Source: a virus. From it: a DNA stretch of 64,000 bases. The translations under genes were made by a program, and so were the position numbers. Below the pieces are notes generated by a model, which saw only the letters and a list, made by a program, of their open reading frames with translations, was not told the origin of the DNA and did no database searches. Of the stretch, positions 24,191-39,500 are shown in pieces. The stretch is from IMG/VR virus record IMGVR_UViG_3300043446_003265, positions 1-64,000 of that record; one strand, given 5' to 3'. Position 1 is the first letter of the stretch. Every line of letters starts with the position of its first letter.

Positions 24191-27100
24191 ATGGCTACAA
24201 GTTCAAGACAAGCTACAATTTTTGGTGTAAACGACTGGAAAACAGTCTATAAAACATATAGTCAAGCTAATTTTCAAAGCTATGATTATGAAACTTTACG
24301 TAAAAGTTTTATAGATTACCTTCGTTTATATTATCCTGAAACTTTCAACGATTACGTTGAAAGCAGTGAATTTATAGCCTTGCTTGATGTAATAGCTTTT
24401 ATGGGTCAAGCTGTATCTTTCCGTGATGATTTAAACACACGTGAAAATTTTATCGATACAGCAGAACGCAGAGATAGTGTTATTAAGTTAGCCAATCTAG
24501 TAAATTACAATCCAAAAAGAAACAATACTGCCCAAGGTTTTTTAAAGATAACAAGCATTACAACGTCTGAAAATGTAATAGACATTAATGGGTTGGGATT
24601 AGCTGGAATCCCTATTTTTTGGAATGATCCAGCAAACCCAAATTGGTTAGAACAGTTTAACTCTGTTATAAACGCTGCATTAGTAGATGCTCAGCGAATA
24701 GGTAGACCAGCGAACACACAAGAGATAGCTAATATTAAAACGGAAGAATATACACTGAAAATACCTTCCAGCGTACTCCCTGTTATTCCTTTCAACGCTA
24801 CAGTTGGCGGAGTTACCATGAATTTTGAATGTGTAAGCGCAACGTCAATTGATGAAACATATGTCTATGAAATTCCCCCTAACCCAAAGGGAACGTTTAA
24901 TATACTCTATCGTAACGATAAACTAGGATACGGTAGTACAAATTCAGGATTCTTTTTGTATTTTAAACAAGGATCATTAGTAAATTATGATTTTACCTTA
25001 AACCAACAAATTTCAAATCAAGTTGTACCTATTGGAGAAATTCAAGGGGTAAACAATACTGACACGTGGTTATATAAAATTGACCCAACAACTAACCAAC
25101 TTTTAAATTGGGTCCAGGTTGAAAATTTGTATGCAAATACATATCTGCGTGAACAAAATTCACGCAAAGCTGTATTTTCAGTAACATCAAGATTTAACGA
25201 TCAGGTAAATTATATATTTGGTGACGGAGTTTTTAGTGAAATTCCTGTAGGTTCGTTTAGAGCGTATGTAAGATCAAGTAATGGATTACAATACGTTATT
25301 GATCCAGTTGAACTTACTAATACAACTTTAACTTTTAGTTATGTCAGTAAATTTAATCGAATTGAAACTTTGACATTGACCGTTGAACTTACACAACCAA
25401 TTAACAATGCACAAACTAGAGAATCTATTGCCGACATAAAAGCTAGAGCACCAGTTTATTTTTACTCTCAAAATAGAATGGTGAATGGTGAAGATTACAA
25501 TAATTTCCCATACACTCTATACAGTTCAATTATTAAAACAAAAGCTTTAAATAGAACATCAATTGGTATTTCAAGAAATTTTGATTTATTAGACCCTACA
25601 GGAAAATATTCTAGCACCACTAGTTTTGGTGATGATGGCGCTTTATATTTAAATACAAACGATAAATTTTATGATTTTAATACGAGCGAGGCGTCAGGTT
25701 CAGCAAATAGATTATTCAGTAATCAAATTTTAGAAATCATATCAAATAGAAATTTATATCAATATTATGTTGTTAATGCAAATCGTTATCCAATAAATTT
25801 AGCATCTGGTGACGGCGTAACTACTTGGAATCAAACTAGCTACGATGGGACAGTAGTTACTGGATATTTTAAAAACGCCGGAGGACCAGTAGCAGCAGGT
25901 GTATTCAACGCATATAATTTGAAGTATTGTACTCCGGGTGCCTTAATCAAGTTTGTTGCCCCTTCTGGTTATTATTTTCAAAATGAAAGACTAGTAGCAG
26001 GAGCCCCACCATCAATTAACAATACATTTATGTGGGTAAATGTATTAAATGTAGTTGCAGACGGATTTAACGGCGGTGAAGGAAATTTATATAATGGATT
26101 AGGTCCAGTTAGCCTTAGTAAGTTTGTATCTACAGGAGCTATATTAGATACTATAATTCCAGTTTTTGATAATATTTTGCCAACTCCCATTTTACAGTTG
26201 GTACTTGATTACTTTGAAAATTTACAAAGCTTTTCACTTTACTATGTCAACAATTTACCAGTAAATGTCGATAGATGGTTTGTAGGTAATTACAATAGAC
26301 CAGACGCATTAATTAAATTTGAAAGTTTAGGTAGCGGGGCGTACAGAATTACAAGTAAAGCAATTACATATTATTTTGGTAGCGTAAAAAATACTAGATT
26401 TACTTTTGATTCAGAAAAAATAATATTTGATCCGTTATCAGGAACATTAGCATATGACAAGATCAATGTTTTAAAAACTAATACCACACCTAATTCTTTA
26501 TCTATATTAGGTGAAAACTTTAACTTAAATGTAGTTGGTCAAACTGTTGAAGCAGATGGATATCCAGATGATTATTCAATAGAGGTTAGTAGTTTAGATG
26601 CAAAAAATTCTTCTTTGATTGATAACCCAGATTTTTTTACTACAATTACAGGATACACTTTTGGATCTACAAACACATCATATTTTGTTTTTATAGAAAC
26701 TTTTACAGATATAAATTATTTAACTAAGAACGGCATTACAGAACCAATATTAATTAATTACAATTATCCTAACAAAAATGATGTTGAAGTAGTAAAATAT
26801 GAATATCCAATTGGACAGATTTTTTACGCCTATAGTGAAAACAAATTTTATCAAAGTGTTGCAGATTCAACTGCAGAAAACATTGTAAATTTAGTAGCAG
26901 TAACAAATTATACAGCACTAACAGGAAGACAAAGTATATTTTTTCAATATAATCATTTAAGTAATAATACTACGAGAATTGATCCTGGAACAACTAATAT
27001 AATTGATTTATACATAGTTACGTTAGCTTATTATACCACTTACACTAACTGGTTAAAAGATACAACTGGTACAGTTTCAGAACCAGCCAAACCTACAGTA

Positions 27101-27547
27101 GAGCAATTAACTCAAGAATATAGTAAAGTAAATGACTATAAAATGATGAGCGACACGGTTGTTTTTAACAGTGTAACTTTTAAACCTTTGTTTGGTGTAA
27201 AAGCAGCACCGCAACTACAGGCAACAATAAAGGTTATTAAATCAAGTTTAACAACAGCAAGTGACAGCGAAATACGTGCTGCTGTGTTAACTGCGATGAA
27301 TAATTATTTTAGTATAGATAATTGGGATTTTGGAGACACATTCTTTTTTAGTGAATTGAGTGCATATTTACATACAAATTTAAATGGACTTATAAGTTCA
27401 GCTATTATTGTACCAAAAGACCCTTCACTTACATTTGGTGATTTGTATGAAGTAAGATGTGCCCCATATGAAATATTTGTAAATGGCGCACAGTCAAATG
27501 ACATAGTAATCATAGCAGCAATTACACCAGAACAATTACAACCTTAA
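24191..27547 (+). CDS. 6: Baseplate wedge protein gp6
   Basis: A 1118-residue wedge protein. The N-terminus is diagnostic for gp6 (LRLYYPETFNDYVESSEFIA, about 45-64; RENFIDTAERRDSVIKLANL, about 84-103). The C-terminal third (about 950-1110) holds the J-family-like segment (VVFNSVTFKPLFGVKAAP, then WDFGDTFFFSELSAYLH) that makes gp6 dimers in the inner wedge ring. T4 gp6 has 660 residues; the extra length is in the middle, Asn/Tyr-rich beta-like sequence. It precedes gp7 by 12 nt. Confidence 0.93.
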   Translation: MATSSRQATIFGVNDWKTVYKTYSQANFQSYDYETLRKSFIDYLRLYYPETFNDYVESSEFIALLDVIAFMGQAVSFRDDLNTRENFIDTAERRDSVIKLANLVNYNPKRNNTAQGFLKITSITTSENVIDINGLGLAGIPIFWNDPANPNWLEQFNSVINAALVDAQRIGRPANTQEIANIKTEEYTLKIPSSVLPVIPFNATVGGVTMNFECVSATSIDETYVYEIPPNPKGTFNILYRNDKLGYGSTNSGFFLYFKQGSLVNYDFTLNQQISNQVVPIGEIQGVNNTDTWLYKIDPTTNQLLNWVQVENLYANTYLREQNSRKAVFSVTSRFNDQVNYIFGDGVFSEIPVGSFRAYVRSSNGLQYVIDPVELTNTTLTFSYVSKFNRIETLTLTVELTQPINNAQTRESIADIKARAPVYFYSQNRMVNGEDYNNFPYTLYSSIIKTKALNRTSIGISRNFDLLDPTGKYSSTTSFGDDGALYLNTNDKFYDFNTSEASGSANRLFSNQILEIISNRNLYQYYVVNANRYPINLASGDGVTTWNQTSYDGTVVTGYFKNAGGPVAAGVFNAYNLKYCTPGALIKFVAPSGYYFQNERLVAGAPPSINNTFMWVNVLNVVADGFNGGEGNLYNGLGPVSLSKFVSTGAILDTIIPVFDNILPTPILQLVLDYFENLQSFSLYYVNNLPVNVDRWFVGNYNRPDALIKFESLGSGAYRITSKAITYYFGSVKNTRFTFDSEKIIFDPLSGTLAYDKINVLKTNTTPNSLSILGENFNLNVVGQTVEADGYPDDYSIEVSSLDAKNSSLIDNPDFFTTITGYTFGSTNTSYFVFIETFTDINYLTKNGITEPILINYNYPNKNDVEVVKYEYPIGQIFYAYSENKFYQSVADSTAENIVNLVAVTNYTALTGRQSIFFQYNHLSNNTTRIDPGTTNIIDLYIVTLAYYTTYTNWLKDTTGTVSEPAKPTVEQLTQEYSKVNDYKMMSDTVVFNSVTFKPLFGVKAAPQLQATIKVIKSSLTTASDSEIRAAVLTAMNNYFSIDNWDFGDTFFFSELSAYLHTNLNGLISSAIIVPKDPSLTFGDLYEVRCAPYEIFVNGAQSNDIVIIAAITPEQLQP

Positions 27548-27559
27548 GATGAGAAAAAT

Positions 27560-30500
27560 ATGGTAGCGCAAGTTAGAACAATTGATTTTCTTCCAGAAAT
27601 TTTTAAAACGACTCCTAATGAAAACTTTTTATCCGCCACATTGGATCAACTTGTTCAACAACAAGATTTAGAAAAGCTTCAAGGTTATATTGGCAGAAGA
27701 TTTGAATACGGGTTGACTCCAAACTCTTATTACATACCTGAAATTAATAAAACAAGAACTGATTATCAATTAGAACCTGCAGTTATTTTTAAAAAAAATG
27801 AAACAAACAGAGCATTAGATTTTATTACCTATCCTGAAATGATTGATGCCCTTAAACTACAAGGGGCGCCAGTCACAAATAATTCTTTGTTATTTAATAA
27901 TCAATTTTACAGTTGGGATAGTTTTGCAGATTTGGATAAATTGTCTAACTATAGTCAATATTATTGGTTACCTTTTGGACCAGATGTAATTAATATTGAA
28001 CCATTGCCTATCAATCTAACTTCCTTTTTTGATGTTAAAAGTCAAACTAACGAGTTTTTGTTTATACAAGACAATTTTTCTATTGAAGAATTTAACCCAA
28101 CAATAACATTATTACGTGGTGGAACATATTATTTTAATGTAGATCAAAATTCTAAATTTTGGATACAGACCGCTCCAGGTCTTTCTGGCGTGCTTCCAAA
28201 TAGGCCTAATGTAAGTACAAGAGACATTTTTGGATTAGAAAATAATGGCACCTCAGAAGGGGTGATGATTTTTAATGTACCATATGCAGACGCCCAGCAA
28301 TCTCAAAACTATACAGGAAATGTTAATGTCGATTTAGTTACAACTCAATTTTTTTATAATATACACGGACAAAGACTTAGCCAAATTGGAAATATTGATG
28401 GTGCTACAAATTTATTAGACAAGACATTAATGTTTTATGGTGCTCCGCCATTACAAATTACAGCAGTTGATACCTTTTATGACAACGGAGGTTTTGACGC
28501 AGTTAGCACTAACCCTGTAGGGTTCGATTCAGCTTCTTTTGTAAATGTAAGTCAGTATTTCTTCAAAATAACCTATGAAGAAACAGATGAGCCAGGTGAT
28601 CCAATAATTAATTTAACCCCATTAAATGTAATACCAACAAATACAAATATTACGGTATTAATTGGAAATCAATATATTTTTAAAAAATTTGTAAGATTAC
28701 AAACAGGAGAAATACAAATAATACCTGAAGTCACTGCACCCTTAGATACATTGTATTATCAGGACAGTGAAAATCTTAAAAAGATTGGCGTTATTAAAAT
28801 AGTAGATAGTAATGAAGCCAATTATATAAATGTTGAAACTGATATTTTAAACAAACTAACTTACATCTCACCAAACAACGTTAAATTTACTAATGGATTA
28901 AAAATAAGTTTTTCTGGTGACGTTGTACCTGAGAAATATAAAACGGATCAATATTATGTAGAAGGAGTTGGAACAGGTATTAAATTAATTTCAGCCTCTA
29001 CGTTAGTAACACCAGAATCGTATTCACAAAGTGTTTACAATCCATATGATGCTGCACCATATGATATTGCACCATATTCTGATATAGTTGAATCACCTAT
29101 AACACAAGATTATATCACTATTAACAGAGCAGCCCAAAATTTAAATGCGTGGACTAGAGGTAATAGATGGTTCCACTCACAGGTCATACAAGAAACTATT
29201 AAACATACTAACAGTAAAAATTTACTTAATGTTATTAATAGTAATGAGGCTAGAGCTAAAAGACCAATTATTGAATTTTACCCTAACTTAAAATTATTCA
29301 ATTTAGGCATTCAAGCAAAACCTCCGGTTGATTATTTTGATATAACTGCGACCGACGCATTTACACAAGTAGCCAGTCAATTACAGTATTATCCAGACGG
29401 CTTAAGTTTTGGATTGTTTGATGGTTGTAAGGTTATATTCAGTGCAGACACAGATGTAAATGTTAGAAACAAAATTTATAGAGTAAATTATATTTCCACG
29501 TCGGTTGCTACACAGACATCGACAGTAATAAGTTCTACTAGCGCCTCTACAGACAGACTTACTGTAACAGATTCTACAAGTTTTGTTGTAGGAAGTTTAG
29601 TTTCTTTAAATCAAAACATAGGCAATTTGACAGCATTTACAAAATACTATGTATATGATATACCAAATTCTACATCACTGCGCTTAAGCACAGATCCAAA
29701 TTTGTCTAATTTTATTCAATTAGATAATGCAACCGGCAATGTAGTAATAACTCAATCACCACCTGTAATAACACTTACAAAAATAGCTAACGGAGATGTT
29801 GAAAGTTTTGATCAAACCGTAGTATTGTTAGGTGAAGATAGAAAAGGATATACATATTGGTTTAATGGATCAACTTGGATACAAGGGCAGTTAAAAACAA
29901 CAGTAAATCAACCACCGCTGTTTGATATTTTTGATTCAAATGGATTAAGCTTTGGGGACACAGATTATTACAACAGTAGTAGTTTTATTGGAACTTCACT
30001 ATTTCAATATGCGACAGGTACTGGGAACAATGATCCTATATTAGGATTTCCTTTAAAATATAGTTCAGTAAACAACATAGGTGATATTCAATTTAATGTT
30101 TCATATAACACAGATAAATTTAATTATGTGTTAAATGGAATTCAAACAACACAGGATGTTAATACAGGATACATATATAATTATCAGTCTAAAACCGATT
30201 ATGTGAGAGAACTAGGCTGGCAAACTGCAATTTCAAATAGTATTCAATATCAAGCATTTAATTTTAATTATGACCCAGCAAAGGGCAGTCCAATTTTTAT
30301 TTGCGATGTACCAGCTAAATCCACAGATTCTACTGCATGGCCGGTAGTGCAAGTTTATGTTAGAGATAATATTTTATTTGATACTGAATTTACTTTTGCA
30401 GTGCAAGGAAATACAACGACAATAACTTTAAATTCTACTCCAATATTAGAAACGCCTATACAAATATTAATTTATAGTGATAAGGTAAGCACTACGGGGT

Positions 30501-33500
30501 ATTTTACGATACCAACAAACTTAGAAAACAATATCTTTAATGCGCAAATAGTGAGTCCTAATTTAGGAGACATAAAAAATCATTATTTGAGTATTTGTAC
30601 AAACAGTAAACGTATTGTTGGTCAAATATTTGGTGCAAATAATTACAGAGATTTACCAAACCTAGTAAGATATGGAACAAAAATAATTCAAAATAGTGCT
30701 CCTTTATCATTAACTGGGGCATTCTTAAAAAATGCAAACTTTAATTTAATTGATTCTCTTAACTTTAATTCAGTTGAATATATTAAATATAAAAGTCTAC
30801 TCATAGATGTGGTATCTAAAACACCATATGAAAGCTATCAAATAGCGTCAACTATATTAGATAACGCTATCAATGAAATAACTTCATACAAAACACAAAG
30901 CAATTCATTCTTTTGGTCAGATATGTTACCTAGTAAAGGAGCATATATAACCAATAGGTATTCTTTCAATGCCGATGTAAATCAATCGCAATTTTCTTTA
31001 AGCAAAATATATGATTTTACTTCAGCAAATTATAACTCTGTATTACTTTATCTTTTAAGAAATGTAAATGGAGTGTTAGTTCAGCGACAATTAATTAGGG
31101 ACGTAGATTATATAGTTAGTTCGGATCAACCCTTAGTCAACGTGTATACTGATTTGGTAATTGGAGACGTAATTGTTGTTAATGAATACAATCAAACATA
31201 TGGTAGTTATGTACCAAATACTCCTACAAAATTAGGATTTTATCCAGCAACAATACCTGAAGTTGTTTATGATACTTCTTATGTAAATCCTACTTGGTTT
31301 ATAAAAGGTCACGATGGTTCGTTAACAACATTATACGGTGAATATAAAAATGGATATCTAACAGATTATCGTGACCAAGTAATATTTGAATTTGAGTGCC
31401 GAATTTATAACAATTTAAAAGTAAGTTCTAAAATTCCAATTTCAAGTGATGAGGTTCTACCTGGACAATTTAGAAATACTGACTATAACTATGATGAAAT
31501 TTTACAATTGTACTCAATGTCCTTTTTAAATTGGGTAGGTCAAAATAGAATTGATTATAAATCACAATATTACAGTGCAACAGATGCATACACATATAAC
31601 TATTACCAAGCAACAAATAGATTAGATAATACTTTAGTAAAAAGGGGCAATTGGAAAGGATTATATAACTGGTTTTTTGACACAGTAACTCCAAACTTAA
31701 CTCCTTGGGAAATGATTGGGTACACCAATAAGCCTAAATGGTGGGATAGTTATTATGGATTACCGCCGTATACTAAAAATAACTTAGTATTATGGACTGA
31801 TATGGAAAATGGTTATGATTATAATGACGGAAATCCAATTATAATTGAATCAAGAAAAAGACCAGGACTCTTAAAAGTTTTACCAGTGGACGATTTGGGG
31901 AATTTAGTTGATCCATTAAATTCTGTTATAGGTAACTATGACAACTTGACGTTCCAAACACAATGGAAAGTTGGTGATTGGGGTCCTGCTGAATTTAGTT
32001 ATTTAAAGAGCAGTTCTTGGCCTTACGACTTGGTAAAAATTTTAGCGTTATGTAAACCTGCAAAATTTTATGCGTTGGGAGAAAATTTAGACACCTATAA
32101 ATTTAATGATGAATTTGATCAGTATCTAGTCAATAACAAGTTTAGATTTCAAACTACAGGATCTGTATTATACGGGAGCGGAACAGCACAGCATAGTTAC
32201 ATTAATTGGATAGTGGACTATGTTCAGAGTACAGGAAATTCAGGATATGATATTTTAACAGAATATCTTAACAATTTAGATGTAAGATTGGTTTATCGAT
32301 TGGCAGGATTTAGCGACAAAGAGTTGTTAAAATTTTATGTTGATAAAGGTTCCCCAACGAGCAGAAATAATAGTTTATTAATTCCAGACGAAAGTTATCA
32401 AGTCCTACTACATGAAAATCAACCTTTTGACACGATTGTTTATAGTTCAATTATAATTCAAAAAACTGATACTGGTTATCAAGTATATGGTAATAGTCAA
32501 AATAAAATTTATTTTAAAACATTTGCTCCATTGGTAAATGGAAAGTATGAAACCATAACATCTGGCTCATTGTCAGTTAGAATTTCAAAAAATTCAAGCG
32601 GTAAAGTTGTTATAGTTCCATATAGCACCGAGTTTTCTACACCTCAGGCACTTGCTGAATTTATTAATTCTTATGGTAATTACTTAAGTTCACAAGGCCT
32701 CGAATTTAATCAGGTTGAAAATAACCTCATTCTTAATTGGAATCAAATGATTCAAGAGGTTTTAGCTTGGATTCAAGCAGGTTGGGAAACAGGTTCAATA
32801 TTAAATATAAATCCTTTGGCTAAAAAAATTGTAATTAATAAAGAAAATGCTATTGTTCAACCTCTAACACTACAAGCTCAAAATTATGTATTAAATCAAA
32901 ATTTAATTCCAATACAAATTAAGGATATGTCAATTATTAGAAATGGAGTTGAATTTTCTGCGATTCCTATAAAGGTTGATGATACTATTGCATACTTTAA
33001 TGCTAATTTAAGTAATATCGAACACGCAATTGTTTTTGACAATGTAACATTGTTTAATGATTTAATTTATGATCCAAATACTGGCTTAAGACAATATCGT
33101 ATGTTGTTAAAAGGAGCAAAAACTGCAACTTGGGACGGCACGGTAGATACAAAAGGATTTATTTTAAATCAGGATAATGTTATAGATTGGCAGGCAAATA
33201 CCAAATATACAAAAGGCGTAATAGTAAAATATAAAAATAATTATTATGCTTCAAATGAAATTATTCAGCCAGCAGCCTCCTTTCAACAAAATCTTTGGAC
33301 AAAAGTAGACTATGATTTAATACAAAAAGGATTATTACCTAATGCAAGTAGCAGGGCATATGAGAGTACTTTATATTATAATTCGTACCAAGCAAACTTA
33401 GAAAATGACGCTGATTTATTATCTTTTTCTTTAATTGGATATAGACCAAGAGATTATTTAGCTGCTGCAAATTTGGATGACATATCACAAGTAAATCTTT

Positions 33501-36500
33501 ATAAGACAATGATTGTCGAAAAAGGAAGTAAACAAGCTACTTCTGCAATTCAAAACATTACGTTACAAACTGGTGGTATAAATTATACAACTTATGAAAA
33601 TTGGGCAATCAATATAGGAAATTATGGTGGTGTATTAGATCAAAATTTTATTGAATTTAAACTGGATCAACAAAAATTAAATGGAAATCCTGCTATTGTT
33701 AGTATCATAAAAGATGTTAATGAACCAGGTTCAATGCAAGAAATACCAATTTATGCTTTAAGTAATTACGGACGTGTTCCAAATAATATCAATATACTTC
33801 CACTTTTACCTTCTGGTACATTTAATCAATTACCATCGGCTGGATATGTGAATTTTGAAGATATTAAAACATATTCATTTAAAGTTGCAAATTTAAATCA
33901 AAATGAAGTTTCAATTTACGACATTTATAAAAACGAATATATTTGGATAGCAGATTTCAAAGGTGATTGGAGAATTTACGCCACAACATCTCTTAACGCA
34001 AACATTCCAGTTGCTATAATAAATGTAGTTAATAATTTAAATGATACTTGCACAGTATTTTTTGATAAACCGCATAATTTAGCAGTCAATACTGTGATAA
34101 TGATTTTGAATTATTCAAGCTTTGTAGATGGTTTCTATATTATAGTAAGAATTAGTGATGCAAACTCAGTTGTTATAGATTTAAGTTTGCCATTATCTAT
34201 ATCAAACATTGAGTCAACTGGAATAGTTGCAAAACTACAAAATCAAAGAGTTTCATCACCAAAAGATATTAGTAATTTAAATCTCATTGATACTGAATTT
34301 GTCCTAAGCACAGTATGGGTGGATGAAAACATTAATGGCACATGGGCAGTTTATAGAAAAGGTATCAACTATCAATTATCATCAAGTTTTAACAAGCCAG
34401 TGCCAACTTCATCTTTTGGAAGTAGTGTTGCTTTTGATGCTAAATTAGGTTATTTCTTAGGAGATTCAGGCACTGGAAATGTTTATAGATACAAATATGA
34501 ATCAAACATTAACTTTTGGAATTTAGACGAAACAATTACAATACCATCAAGCCCAACTGGGTTTGGTTCAAGTATGGATAAAAAACAAAACTTTTTAGCC
34601 ATATTAAAATCTGCAACAACCAGCATAGTTTACATTTATGAACTAGTTTCGACTGAAAAAATTGAAGCTGTTGCCCTACAAAATTCATTTAATATAAGCG
34701 GAAGTGGCGCTGCAGATAAAGTAGTGATGAGTGACGATTGTAATTACTTTTTTGTAGGTAGAGGTTCTACAAGACAAGTATTTGTGTATAGAAAAAATTC
34801 AAATTTAACTTTTACAAGTATTGGATATCCATTAACCTCTGCTATATCTGTTAACGGTAATCAATTTAGAGTTTCAGGAGATAGAAGATCATTATTATTA
34901 GAAGGACAAATGGTTAGTTTCTCTAATGTAAATGGATCAACAACCTACAAAATCATCACAGGAGAATTTGACGCAGGTAGTAATTTAACAACCTTTACCA
35001 TAGAAGGTTATTTCTTTGCAGGAGCTAATATAGGCACTACAGTTTACAGAGCCTATTATGACTATACAAATGTTGCAACAATTACCGGCGCAGGGTCAGC
35101 AACAAATTTTGGATCAAACATTTCTACAAATTACAATGGAACACAACTTTTCATAAGTGCGCCTAATCAAGACTTTAATGCTGTTACGGATACAGGAGTT
35201 GTATACATTTACAATAGAGTTAAACAAATATTTGAGTCAAGATTTACCCCCATTCAAACAATTGCTACTAGTTTTGCCTTAGCATGGACACCTACAAATT
35301 CTATAAGTGTATTTTTAAATGGTAATATTTTATCAAGTTCTAATTATACACTATCAACAAATATTTTAACAATTAAAGAACAAATTGTGTTGAAAGCAGG
35401 TGATTTAATATTGGTTGAAGGTAATGATTTTATTTTAAGTCAAACACTCATAGGACACAGCGAAGTTACCAATCCAAGAGTAGGTATACTTTATGGTAAG
35501 GGATTAAGTAATAATAACTTAGGTAATGAATTATTAGTAGGTTCTCCATTTGATATCGTAGATGCAACAGGAACAGAAGGTACAGTCTATAGATATACTA
35601 ATGCAGGTAAAAAGTTTGGCATAATCACTGGTTCTAGTGTTTACAATTTATCAAGTCAAATTAACATTTTAATTAATGGATTTGCGGTGACTTTACCTGC
35701 AACTGGAATTAATAATGCGGTTATTGCAATAAACGAGGCAAATATTCCAAATGTAATAGCATCAAAAACAAATGATAATAAACTTGTAATACAATTAATC
35801 AATCAAAGTTTAAATGTTTTGGAAGATAAACTTAATTTAACAGTATTCGCAGAAGCAAATTTTGCAAGTTTAGGTATAACTTTCTATAAAAAAACACAAA
35901 CTTTACACGATCCTAACATACAAAATAATACTCAATACGGAACATCAATAAAATTTAATGAATTAAATTCCTTTGTTGTGTCTGCTCCTACAAGTAATAG
36001 ATATACTCAAACGACATTTGATTTTACTGATGACGAAGATTATAGCAATGACACTATTTTTGATAATAACTTTACAGTGTTTACTGATGTTGTTGCAGAT
36101 GCAGGATCAGCATATGTATATGACTATTTAGGTGCGTACAACGAAAGTATAGACAATATTGGAAAATTTGTTCTTGGTCAATTAGTCAACGATACAACCA
36201 CAACTTTAGGCAGTGCCCCGTATTATGGAACTAATATTTCGTTTAATAATTACAACATTATAATTGGATCTCCCACATATCTAAGTGGTAGTCAAAATGG
36301 TAGAGTTAATATTTTTAGAAATACTTCTGGAAAACCTAATTGGTATATTTATAGAAACCCCACCAATACTGTAGACATAAACAAACTACATGGAGTTTCA
36401 ATATATAACAATTTAAATAATTTAAACATTGTAAGTTTAGATTATATTGATCCTTTACAAGGAAAATTATTAGGTGTTGTCGCACAAAACTTAGATTACA

Positions 36501-39500
36501 TATCAAGCGTAGACCCTGCAGGATATAATAATAACAATGTAAGGAAATCTGTTTGGGGACAAGAATACGTTGGAAAATTATGGTTCGACACATCTGAAAC
36601 CAAATTTATTGATTATCATCAAAATAACATTTTATATAATAGTAGATACTGGGGAACAGTGTTTCCAGGCAGCACAGTATCAGTCTACACGTGGATAGAA
36701 AGTGACGTTTTACCTATAGATTATACTGGTGTTGGTACTGTTTACGATATTGATGCCTACACAACATTAAACGAAATTGTTGAAAGTGGTACTATAGTAA
36801 CAAGATATTATTATTGGGTTAAAAATATTGGGACCGTTTTATCAAATGCAAAAACACTTGCGGATAATATAGTTTCATCCTACATTTCTAATCCTATTAC
36901 TTCTGGTATAGCTTTTTTAGCACCATTAAAACAAAATGTGTATGCTTTGTATAATGTGTTTGAATATATTAGTGCTACTTTTACAAGTTTGCATTTAGGA
37001 TATAAAACAGATAGTGGGAATGATGTTGCTCACACAGAATTTAAATTGATACGTGATGGGTATGCAGAAGATTTTCTACCTGGACTCCCCACATTGTATA
37101 ATAACCTAGTCACTCCTAATGGTTTATATCAAAAATTATTAGATAGTTTTTCAGGAGTTGATTTGTTAGGACAATCTGTTCCTAACCCATTTTTACCTAG
37201 ATTATTACAAACTGGCACTAATTTGCGACCAAGCCAAAGTTTTTTCTATAACAGATTACGGGCTTTGGAAAATTATGTGCAGTTTGCAAATAATGTAATG
37301 ATTAAGTTTCCTATAACTGAGTTGAAAAATCCTAGCTTCCTTACATTGGGAGGAGTGGCTACAACAGGGTTAAATGCTCCTGCGTTTTTCACACTTTCCG
37401 GAGATGATTTTGACACAAACAATTATTGGGAATATGTAAACTGGTGGGCAGAAGGTTATTCAGATTCAACAAGAACTGATATTGACGTTCCAAAATATTA
37501 CGATTTAGAAAAGTTAAATGCTTTTGAGAATATGATAGTTGGAGTAAATGCTAACAGTAACGGTAAGCGTGAAGTTTATTTATATCAAAATAATAATTGG
37601 AACCGAATCGGACTAGAGCTAGGGACAATTGCAATCAAAAAATCTCTCTATGATTATAGCATTAACGGAATAGGATTTGGGGACAGTTTTTACGATAGCA
37701 CACCTTATGACAGTTTCCCGTCAGTAGAAACCTACAATATCATACGTGGATTAAATGAAGAAGTTTTCACTGATGACCTATTAATTTATAGAAATCAAGG
37801 ACTAATTTTACTATTTCAATATATTATAACCGAAACAGAAGAATTTGGTAACTATTTACCTTGGTTAAACAAAACCTCATTTTTAGATGTAGAACACACT
37901 TTAAGAGAATTAGAGCAAACTAAAAATTTCCAACGTGACAATGAAGATTTTCTTTATGGATATATCAATGAGGTTAAACCATATAGAGTAAAACTTAAAG
38001 AATTTAGTTTAAAATATACAAAGACAAATCTATATGACGGAGATATTTCTGATTTTGATTTACCTGCTCAATGGAATGCAACACTTGATTCTTTTATTAC
38101 TCCTGAACTAGTTTTTAGTGACACGTTGCTAGAATCTCAATATAATTCTTCTGATAAAATATGGCAAGAACCACAGTATAATCAATGGTTTAATAACTAC
38201 GGAGTAAAACTGCAAGGAAAAGAAAATTATTTTATTGGTTTACTGCGTGAATATGTCCCAGTCGCAACAAAAATAATTGTTGTTGATAATGCATTTGGAT
38301 ATCCAACAGTAGGCGTGATTAAAATTGATAATGAATATATAGGTTATAACACAGTTGACAGAGATTTGGGAATATTATCTGGATTAACAAGAGGTGCATT
38401 AGATACTGAAGTTGTAGATCATTTTCCAGGAACAAAAATCTTTATAGATTTGCCTGCCGTAAGTGTTATATATGGTGGTAGAGGATACACAGAACCACCA
38501 AATATTGTAAGTTACGTAAATACAGAAGTTTTTCCTGCTCCTAAAGTACAAGCGTCCCTTAAGGCCCAAATGTCAGCAGGAGAAGTTGTTGCTGTTACTG
38601 TTTTAAATTCAGGTGAAGGATATAAGGTATTACCTGAGTTAATTATTGAACCGTCAATTGAACATAAATTTAATACCTCTGATATAAACTATACAAATTA
38701 TACTATAAACGTTCCATTTAAATTGTTTGAAACAGGAGATTTATTAAAATACAGTAAAGGTAGCAATTTATCAACTATTTTGGGATTAATAGATAATCAA
38801 TATTATTATATAAGATTAATTGAATATGGAACTAAAAAACCTGCAGTTACTATTGCAAATCAAAATAGACCTACTGCTATTGCATTTTACATTTCAAAAA
38901 TTAATGCTTTAACTGATACACATAGATTAATTTTAGTCCAAGGAAGAACTCCAAGTAATAATCATGTGTTAACATTAGGTGCTAGATTGGCTCCAATATC
39001 AAGTAATGCTCCTACAAGACAAATTACTCCTGTATTAAAATTTGACAGAACTAGTTATAGACCTGAGGTTACTGTTTGGGAGCCAAATCAATTTTACATC
39101 TCAACTTATAATAGCATAGGAAATGATGCAAGCTATGCAAGTAAGCTTGCTACTGCAATACCTTTCCCATCTGTTTCAGGAAACGTAAGTCCTGCGGGAG
39201 GATCAGGAGCTTTATTTGATGTATATGCTTGGATTTATGGTAACCAAGACGAGCCACCTGATTTTTATTCAACTGCCAATAACGTTGGTGTGTACACAGC
39301 AATTTTAAATAGTGGAGGATTAAATTATCAAGCAGGAAATGTAATTACGATACCAGGTAATTTATTGGGAGGAACTGCTCCTACAAATAGTTGTACAATA
39401 ACTGTTGTAAGCGTAACCTTAGCCGGATCAATAACACAATTTATTGTTGAAGGTGTTGCTAAACCTGTATTCTTGTCAAGCCTACAAGGGGCCACTGTTC